A DNA stretch of 64,000 nucleotides from Tubulanus polymorphus (lineage: Eukaryota > Nemertea > Palaeonemertea > Tubulaniformes > Tubulanidae): the NCBI RefSeq assembly GCF_964204645.1, contig NC_134026.1:18494650-18558649 (forward strand). The letters are read 5' to 3'. This document shows, piece after piece, positions 56,811 through 64,000 of this stretch; position 1 is the first letter of the stretch; each line of letters opens with the position of its first letter. The position numbers and the translations under genes were made by a program. Under the pieces are notes generated by a model. It had not been told where the DNA came from and did not search any database. It worked only from the letters and a program-made list of their open reading frames with translations.

Positions 56811-57943
56811 GTAAGTAATACACTAAGATTTAATGTCTATTTCAACCTGACTGACTTGAGAGCATTCCCGGTGGCCTAGCTCAGTCAGTTTTGGTAGTAC
56901 ATAGGCCTACCTAATAGAAGTCTTATTAGGAACAGAATGCATTGGCAGCTGACCTAAAATATGGTTTTTTAATCCACTTTAAACTGTATTGAAGGATATC
57001 CAAAAATCTGCATTGAGAGGGGTTCCTGAGAGAAAAGAGGCTCCATGATTTGAAAGTTTAACAATTTGTCACCATGCCTTCCAAATTCTGAAGTTTGGTA
57101 CGTAGGCATGAAAACATACCTGTTGTTCCTCGTGCAAATGAATCAATCCACTAAAATCACTTGTCTTCGTTTGCAATGCGTAGTTTATTCTTCTTTAAAA
57201 TGAAACGTCACGATTGACTGCAAGTCAAACAAAAATAAAGCATTTACTAAAGATTGCATTAGGTGCTGCCATCTATGGACATCATAAGGCACTAAAAATC
57301 AAAATCAAAACTTTAAGAAAGGCTCTAAAGGCAAACTCAAACGCTTAGTACGAAATATAACTACTCAGAAAAAATTGCAAATGTTAAAGATAATATATGT
57401 GAGTCGTAAAACGTCTTACCAAAACATATGACCATCTAAAAACTTCTAAAAGATGTACACTAAAAACTAAAAGAAACAATTGATCCAAATTGCCACGAAG
57501 CAAAAAACCTCACCACTCCCGCACACCAGGTGGCGCCACACCACCACCCAGGCCAAACACTAAAACAAGGGAAGTATTTGCCGCAACACACCAGCCCCCC
57601 AATAGGGCAAGGCCCTATGACATCCTTACATAACCGGTCAAATGCTTCGACGACTCCAAACATACAGCATATAATGACTTATTTCACTAAACACAACCAT
57701 ATGAACGCAACTCAAACACTAAAAAACCTCCCTAAAGGGGGTAGAAACCTTGCATCGATTATACTAAACTCGATCATTACATAACTACTAAAATACAATA
57801 TAGACTACATGTATAAAAAATTTAAAAAAACAGTGCACTTGTTTTAATAGGTAGCCTAGAGCAAATCGATTGTCCTAAAATGCGAGTTATTGCACCAACA
57901 TAGTTAAAATAACAGATTAAATGCCAGGTACGATCGCGCAAAG
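56811..57943. other. No gene recognised
   Basis: Includes a tRNA-like A-box stretch ggtggcctagctcagtcag at 56869-56887 (possible SINE head, no clear B box). The proline/histidine-rich open frames at 57460-57784 have no recognised similarity. Confidence 0.35.
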
Positions 57944-60900
57944 TCATTTTGACCGAACTTGAAGCAGCGCAATATATTCTTCACACCATCTTTTCCAGAA
58001 CAACGATGCCAAGTATTGAACCTGACGCCACCTACGCTTCGCATACCAATCTTCTTTCGAGAAGACGCCGGTCGGGAAATCAGATTTCAGATTCATGAGC
58101 AGAAGATGATTTGGAGTGATGGGTCTCGGATCGTTAGGGTTGTTCATGTCCAGGTCGTACAGCGGACGATTGTTGAGTATCGACTCCGCTTCGCAAAAAA
58201 CTGTTCAGGGCTTTCGATTGCCCGCGCAACAAGTGGAACAGAATTTTGCGTACCAATCTGATCAATCTTTCCTAGATGCCGCCGAAATGTGAGGCTAGCG
58301 GAGGGTTGAAACTCCACTCGAAATGCTTTTCGAGGCAAAACTGTGATATCTTATCCAGACTCTCCAACGCACGCTTCATGTCGGCACTGGCACCGACTAG
58401 GTTGGTGCCGTTATGAGACCGCATTTTTTCAATTGCCCCACGCCTAGCTATAAAACGCCTTATAGCGATGATACATGAATCCGTATCTAACGAATTCGCT
58501 ACTTCCAGGTGAACAGCCCTGCTGGCCATACACGTAAAAACGACGCCATAGCGCTTCGCAACGTTGCGCCCAGCTTTTACATCAAAGGGGCCGAAGTAAT
58601 CCACGCCGGTGTTTGAGAACGGTGGTTTGTCGGCCGCTAAACGCTCTTTCGGTTAGTCGGCCATCTTTTATTCGACCTTATCGCCACGATATTTCCGGCA
58701 ATTGACGCACTTTGCTATTATCGATTTGATTAGACCGGCGCAATGAGTAATCCAGAACCTTTGCCTCACATATCGCAGGATATAATTCTTGCCCATGTGC
58801 CCTACAGCTCTGTGCGCATTTTTCCAATATGAGCAACGATATGCGGGAGGTTTTTGATAATACAATTTGGTGTTTCTGGTCGAAAGGCACTATTGCGCGT
58901 TCAAGACGACCACCGACCCGAATCACGTCATCGTTCAGGTATACGTCGAGAACTTGCAGCTGGCTAGCTCGTTTCACCCGTGCATCGGTTTTCAGCTGCT
59001 CGTGCTCGGAGCTGAAGGTCTTCCGCTGCGAATGCTTTACTAGGAGCAGCTCTGCCTCCTCTATGACGGATCGATTTAGGAACGCGGTTGTCGCTCCGGC
59101 GGGTTTCGTCAGGCCAAGTTTTCTTTCCTCGGCCGACTTACGGAGTCTTTTCGCAAACAGTAGGAACCATGCTTCAGACGCCACCAATCGGAGTAATGGT
59201 AAATGAGCTTATCAATAGGCTGCGTAATACGAACGACCGAAGTAGCAGCGACGGGTCTTTTTAATTCACTACTGTCGACTAGACTTCGATCCACGATGTT
59301 GAGCGGCCAATCCGATTGGTCTTTGATAAGGAATTCTGGTCCGTTAAACCAGATCTCATCCTTTACTGGGGACTTGCTTGGTTGCAAACCTTTTGAGACG
59401 AAGTTTGCTGGATTGAGCTTTGTGTCGATGTATCGCCACTGAGAAACTTGACTGCCGTCTCTTATAACGTTTACTCGGTTGGCCACGAATGTTTGGTATC
59501 TTGCCGTATCGTTTGCGATATATCTTAGGACACTCTTGCTCTCGGTCCAGTAAAAGACTTCGTCGAACTCAATATCTAGTTCTCTGGCTACCATACTGTG
59601 CAGGCAAACTGCAACGGTGAGCTCCATGCGTGCAGTGAGCTCCATGCGTGCAGTGAGCTCCATGCGTGGTATGGTTGTCTTCTTCAGAGGCGCAACCCTA
59701 GATTTCGAGATTACCAAGCTACACGTGACGTTGCCGGACGGGTCAGCCACTCGCGAATAACAAACAACGCCATACTCAGTTTTACTTGCGTCGGTGAAGT
59801 TGGTACTTTAGCGCATCTGATCGTTGAGGGGCGAGGCATCGTGGAATTGAGACTAGTTCCAAGGGGGGTAATTCCGTCGGCCCAGGCTTCGAATCGCCTT
59901 TGTTTGTCTCGGGTGATGGCTTCGTCCCATCCGATGCTGTCTCTGCACAATTCTTGCAGCAGGATTTTGGCTGGTAGAATATACGGCGACACTAGCCCTA
60001 AGGAGTCGTAAACCGAACTAACGACTGACAAAATACCCCGACGAGTGGCAGGTTTGTTTCGATCCAAGCTAATGTTAAATGTAAGGCTGTCGTTTTCGAC
60101 GTCCCAGGTGACGCCTAGGGCGCGCTCTGTTGGCAGTCGATTATTGTCCAAGTCTAAATTGACGCTTGGTGACCATTCTTCGTGTGAGAACGATTTCATG
60201 ACGACGCGACTATTACTTATTATTTTGTGAAGGTGGAAACCGCCTTCCTGACATATGTATATAATGTCTCCCAGGTTGCGGATGGCTTCTTCGGTATTGA
60301 GAGACTTCTGGCAGTCATCTACGTAGAACGAACGCTTAATTCCTTCAACAGCTTCGGGTCTTCTTTCGACGTCTCCATTCTCGGCGGTACGACTTAAGGC
60401 TAGATTAGCGCATGTAGACGATGAGACACTGCCGAAAAGGTGTACTTTCATGCGGTAACAGGTGGGTTCAGAATTGAGGTCTCCGTCTTTCCACCACAGG
60501 CACCTAAGATAATCTGCGTCTTCTTTAGGCACTAAGACTTGGTGGAATATTGCCTTGATGTCCGCTGTGACTGCTACTCGATTTTGCCTGAATCTGTGGA
60601 GAACACCGACGAGGGCATTAGTCAAATCAGGTCACTGCATGAGTGCAACATTTAGAGAAACTCCATGGTACTTCGCCGTGCAATCGAAAACCATTCTTAT
60701 CTTGTTCTTCTTTGGGTGATACACCCCGTGGTGCGGTAGGTACCAAACGTCTGTCTCTTTGTTTAATTCGCAATCAGGCACGATTTATCCTTTTTCGATA
60801 ACTGACTGCATGAAAGTCATGTAATCCTCTCGGAACTTCGTGTCAGCGTAAAGCCTTCTCTTTAGGCTATTCAAACGAATCATGGCCATCGACTTGTTGC

Positions 60901-61419
60901 ACGGCAACTTCACGTCCTTCAGAAGCAGAGGTATCTCATAATGGCCGTTCACTAGCTCGACTTTGCCACTTATCTTATCCATAAAGGCTTTGTCCTCTTG
61001 CGACCACTGCTTCTTGTCTTCAATTATTCTTTCTGGAAAGTCGTGATTGAACATTTCTTTCAGGCGACTATCGATTTCGCGCAACTGCTGGTTAGCCGAT
61101 ATCGAACTCATCATGTGAGCCTGATCCATGGACTGACGTGTTTTTCTGACGATTCCCCAGGTGATCCAGCCGAGTTTAGTATTGACCGCTTAAGGTCCGC
61201 CGCTGGGGCCGGTGATCGATTGGACTGGCAGGAACGCGTCGGGAACATTGCTTCAACAACGACTGGTTTTCGGATCTTGGCTGGTGGGCTGATGCCTTCA
61301 AGGTGTGGCCAACTTCTGATTTCCTCCTCTGTGACCATGTATTCTTCTGTCACTGGTATTTTACTGATAGAGAACTTAGGTGGGAGTCTTATCGAGTCGT
61401 GGTTTTCTGCAAATGACAT
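57944..61419 (-). pseudogene. BEL/Pao LTR-retrotransposon pol, degenerate
   Basis: Gene order runs high to low. 61419-60785: pre-RT region (LREIDSRLKEMFNHDFPE, GHYEIPLLLKD, MIRLNSLKRRL). 60720-59820: RT (VWYLPHHGVYHPKKNKIRM, VAVTADIKAIFHQVLV, FYVDDCQKS with catalytic DD). 59750-59109: RNase H-type region (IPRMELTA, VFYWTESKSVLRYIAN). 59187-58668: integrase zinc-binding part (HRAVGHMG, KCVNCRKYRG). 58604-58272: integrase core (MDYFGPFDV, GVVFTCMASRAVHLEV). 58147-57944: C-terminal DUF5641-type domain (ITPNHLLLMN, RRWRQVQYLASLFWKRW). Stops and frameshifts interrupt it, and the core reads SHNGTN where SDNGTN is usual, so a catalytic Asp is lost. An 18-bp unit is triplicated at 59618-59671, giving RMELTA three times. 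No LTR pair identified. Confidence 0.9.
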
Positions 61420-61492
61420 TTCATTTTCATTGCTGTTTTCATCAGACGATGGACAGCTCAGGAGTGAATTTAATGTCTGAGACAGAAAGTAA

Positions 61493-62028
61493 GGGGCCGT
61501 GCATAAAGTATGTACGCTTGACTTCCGGGTATTTTTAACCCCCCCTCCCCCCTTGTACGCTCATCGTACGTTTTTTTATAACCCCCCTTGCGTACATACT
61601 TATAGGGGTAACCCCCCCCCCCCCCCCCCCCAGTAAAACAGAATTTTCAGGAATAATGGTTTAAAGAAGGCAAAATCCACCCTGATTCAACAGAGTTCCT
61701 GCTGACGTTGATCAACGATCTTTCATGGCGACGAAATGAAAGACTGAAAGTGGGGAATTCCCGAGATCCAAATATAATATATTGAATGCAACAAACCCAG
61801 GGAGACCGGTTTCGCAATTAAGGCAGTGTTTGCTATACATTAAAGGAAGACAGGTTTACCCACAGAGATATGTTTCGTGCACAAAGTACGTACTATTAAT
61901 ATTAACCCTCCCCCCTTGGAAAGTATGTACGTTTTTAGCTGACCCCTCCCCTCCCCTTGTACGCTTTTGTACGGATTTTAAGAACACCCCACCCCCCCTA
62001 CGGACGTACGTACTTTATGCACGGCCCC
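61493..62028. mobile_element. MITE with GGGGCCGTGCATAAAGTA ends
   Basis: The left end GGGGCCGTGCATAAAGTATG and the right end GTACTTTATGCACGGCCCC are inverted repeats. The inside has further diverged copies of the same words (tttcgtgcacaaagtacgta near 61870; cgtacgttttt) and a run of more than 20 C at 61609-61631. About 536 bp, no coding capacity; possibly one copy nested in another. Confidence 0.7.
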
Positions 62029-62094
62029 TAATCAATAATAACATTAATAGTACCAGTACTTGAATCCTTGCAAATCAAAGAATAATCACTCAAC

Positions 62095-62470
62095 GCCTTA
62101 ACGGCCGTTTAAAAAAAAATTATACCAATCGCAATTGTAAAATAAAAAATGAGGTAGAACCTAAGTTAAAATTCTGGTCATTTCTAAAATGTTATTGATT
62201 ATTATTACTAATTTTTAGTCAGTGCGGAACGTTTAGTTTTCCAACAATAATGAGGGGTGGTAGGTAGTCATGCAATTCAAGTCATCATTTATTACACGTT
62301 ACTTCCGTGTTGTTGAAAATCTCGCGAGTCCTAGACTAAACCCCAATGAACAATGTGATCTGTGTGCTGGCCACCAAAATGCACACAGATCACACTACAC
62401 TACCCATTACACACTCCAGTACCCACCGCTTTCATATATCCATCAAAATATTTAGTGGCTTTCTTCCTGG
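62095..62470 (+). repeat. 0.67-kb repeat family, copy 4 (5'-truncated)
   Basis: Begins in the middle of the unit at gccttaacggccgttt and keeps the right half, including the 14-bp hairpin stem. Its loop has the longer form (ccaccaaaat) shared with the copy at 12935-13611. Confidence 0.75.
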
Positions 62471-62640
62471 ATGCGGAAATTTGTGTAAAGATACACCATC
62501 CTTATGTGTGTTAGAACACCCGTACACGACACATTTTTTAACCATCGTAAACTCGAAAAAATAACGCAGAGAAACAAACGCATTGCATGTAATTTTCATT
62601 TACTTCCGGGTTTGTGTTGCCAACCTCTGACGTCATCTCA

Positions 62641-64000
62641 TCACGCTCCGCAAGGGCCAGGATTTGGTAGCCAGGAGCCATCTGTGAACGCCAGGGTCGT
62701 GTCTGCTCTGTTGACCTCAGTAAGTTGGCGTATAATGTCTCTAGCCAGCGTTACATGGTTTGAGTCTCTTGACTTGGAGGAGCTGAGAGCCATCCAATAG
62801 CCAGGTTTGGGCAGAGTGTGATGTAGCACACCAGGTACGAAATCCGGTTCAGGTTGAATATTTGCGACGCATTTTTTCTTGACGCAATAACTGATGTGTG
62901 AGAGCCAAGCCATGGCTCATTGGAGATAGATACACCTGGCAGGCTATACAGCTAGATAGTTGGCTTTTCATGGGATCTGAGTAGGCCTTAGCGTGGATTT
63001 TAGCCATATCATTAATGAGCAGCTGGGGGAAACAGAGGTCAAGGGGAAGAATCCCTGATGCTACTTCCATGACATCCAGGTTGGCTGTCGCTGGGACACC
63101 CAGACACAGAGCAAGTGCTTTTTTCTGAACGTTTAAAAGGGGCTTGAGTTGGTGAATTGGAACGTTTGACCATGTAGAGCGCCCATATTCCATAATCGGT
63201 CTTACCATTGCTTTATAAAGGCTTAGAAGGACTGAGGTGGAGGCGTCTGCAATTGATCTGACCTCTCTAATGGCTTTGAGGGCCCTGTTTGCCTTGCTGC
63301 AGTTATTTCGATGTGGTGTGAAAAGGACAGCTGTTTGTCAAAGTAGATTCCAAGCGAGCGAGGTTTACTGTTGTGGGGAATGTTCACTCCATCAATACTG
63401 ATTTGGGGAATGACACTTAGACTCTTCGGAGAGAAAATGGCAAATTCCGATTTTGGTAGGCTAAGGGAAGCTCTCCATTTCCAGCACCAGTTCTTGACAA
63501 GCTCGATATCTCCGGAAATGGTTGAGATGACCGACGATAGGTCATTTCCGGAAAGCCACATGCTGCTGTCACCAGCGAATTTAAATTTTTCCGAGTCTAC
63601 CCCATCAAGCATGTCCCTTACGTACAGGTTGAATAGCAAGGGAGCTAGCACGCTCCCTCGCGGGAGACCGACCGTTGATTCGATTGGATGACCTTCATAC
63701 TCGTTGACTCCGCACACCACCTTCCTGTCACGAAGGAAGTCAGCTATCCAAATTTTGAAGAGTAGACCGTCACGCCACACAGAGTCGTAAGTCCAGGAAG
63801 ACAGCCACTGTCACCTGCCCTGCGTGGAAGGCATATTTGATGTCTTGACATAAACGCATGGTATCGAAAGTAGTGGAGTGGTGCTTCCTGAAACCCTCTT
63901 GTTCTGGGTCTAGGAGACGTGTGTGTACAGACGGTGTAGGATTATTCTTTCCAGAAGTTTGACGACAGCACTAGTTAAACTAATCGGTCTGTAAGAGTTC
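62641..64000 (-). pseudogene. Non-LTR retrotransposon with RT and RNase H remnants (continues beyond right edge)
   Basis: Gene order runs high to low. From 64000: SYRPISLTSAVVKLLERII, then QEGFRKHHSTTFDTMRLCQD. 63780-63223: VGLPRGSVLAPLLFNLYVRD, KFAGDSSMWLSG (where F/YADD is expected, so the first catalytic Asp is replaced by Gly), LSLPKSEFAIFSPK, SLGIYFDKQLSFSHHIE. 63208-62849: VRPIMEYGRSTWSNVP, LLNVQKKALALCLGVP. 62710-62641: FTDGSWLPNPGPCGA, the start of an RNase H domain, after which similarity stops. RT followed by RNase H places it among I/R1/Loa-like LINEs. Frame breaks and the altered catalytic motif mean it is dead. Confidence 0.85.

Noticed and set aside
57300..61640. LTRs of the BEL/Pao element
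   Set aside because: No matching pair of direct repeats with TG..CA ends was found on both sides by eye.

Overview
The window is animal nuclear DNA. Three conserved metazoan genes are split into short exons by GT..AG introns, and the space between and inside them is filled with metazoan transposons. These include Penelope-like elements, several non-LTR retrotransposons, BEL/Pao, MITEs with TTAA, 9-bp and other target duplications, and tRNA-derived SINEs. Short TTAGGG tracts and very frequent AGGCCTA words suggest a marine invertebrate, either a deuterostome or a lophotrochozoan. I cannot name the species.

Layout. (1) 650-6033, + strand: the last seven coding exons of SCPx/SCP2, covering the end of the thiolase and the whole sterol-carrier domain, and ending in the peroxisomal signal AKL. 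(2) 6034-10870: intergenic, between convergent 3' ends. (3) 27881 down to 10871, - strand: a complete 13-exon ANKRD13C-like gene (432 codons). (4) 28270-37703, + strand: a complete 7-exon LHPP-like phosphatase gene (272 codons), head-to-head with ANKRD13C. The two ATGs are 388 bp apart, so a shared promoter is likely. The introns of both genes hold many nonautonomous transposons, including a 1.76-kb foldback inverted repeat in the last LHPP intron. (5) 39.2-43.8 kb: a decayed CR1/Jockey-type LINE and diverged repeats. (6) 43842-50690: a very AT-rich module unlike its surroundings. It has two copies of a 343-bp palindrome plus ORF, two large arrays of a 24-bp tandem repeat in opposite orientation, and between the arrays two small - strand ORFs, one with a predicted membrane segment and one with a membrane segment plus a C2H2 finger. 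It resembles a foldback-type mobile element, but I recognise no protein in it. (7) 50.9-54.7 kb: a Penelope-like element in two pieces in permuted order, with a hammerhead-ribozyme core, split by a second LINE. (8) 56390-56810: an unrecognised open exon on the + strand. (9) 57.9-61.4 kb, - strand: a broken BEL/Pao pol. (10) 61.5-64 kb: a MITE, another copy of the window's 0.67-kb repeat, and an RNase H-bearing LINE that runs off the right edge.

The three host genes act in unrelated places: peroxisomal lipid handling (SCPx), ER-associated GPCR biogenesis (ANKRD13C) and phosphohistidine/pyrophosphate hydrolysis (LHPP). They are neighbours rather than a pathway. All exon boundaries were read by eye from splice sites and reading-frame continuity; every ANKRD13C and LHPP exon joins in frame. 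Family names come from remembered protein motifs, not a database search.
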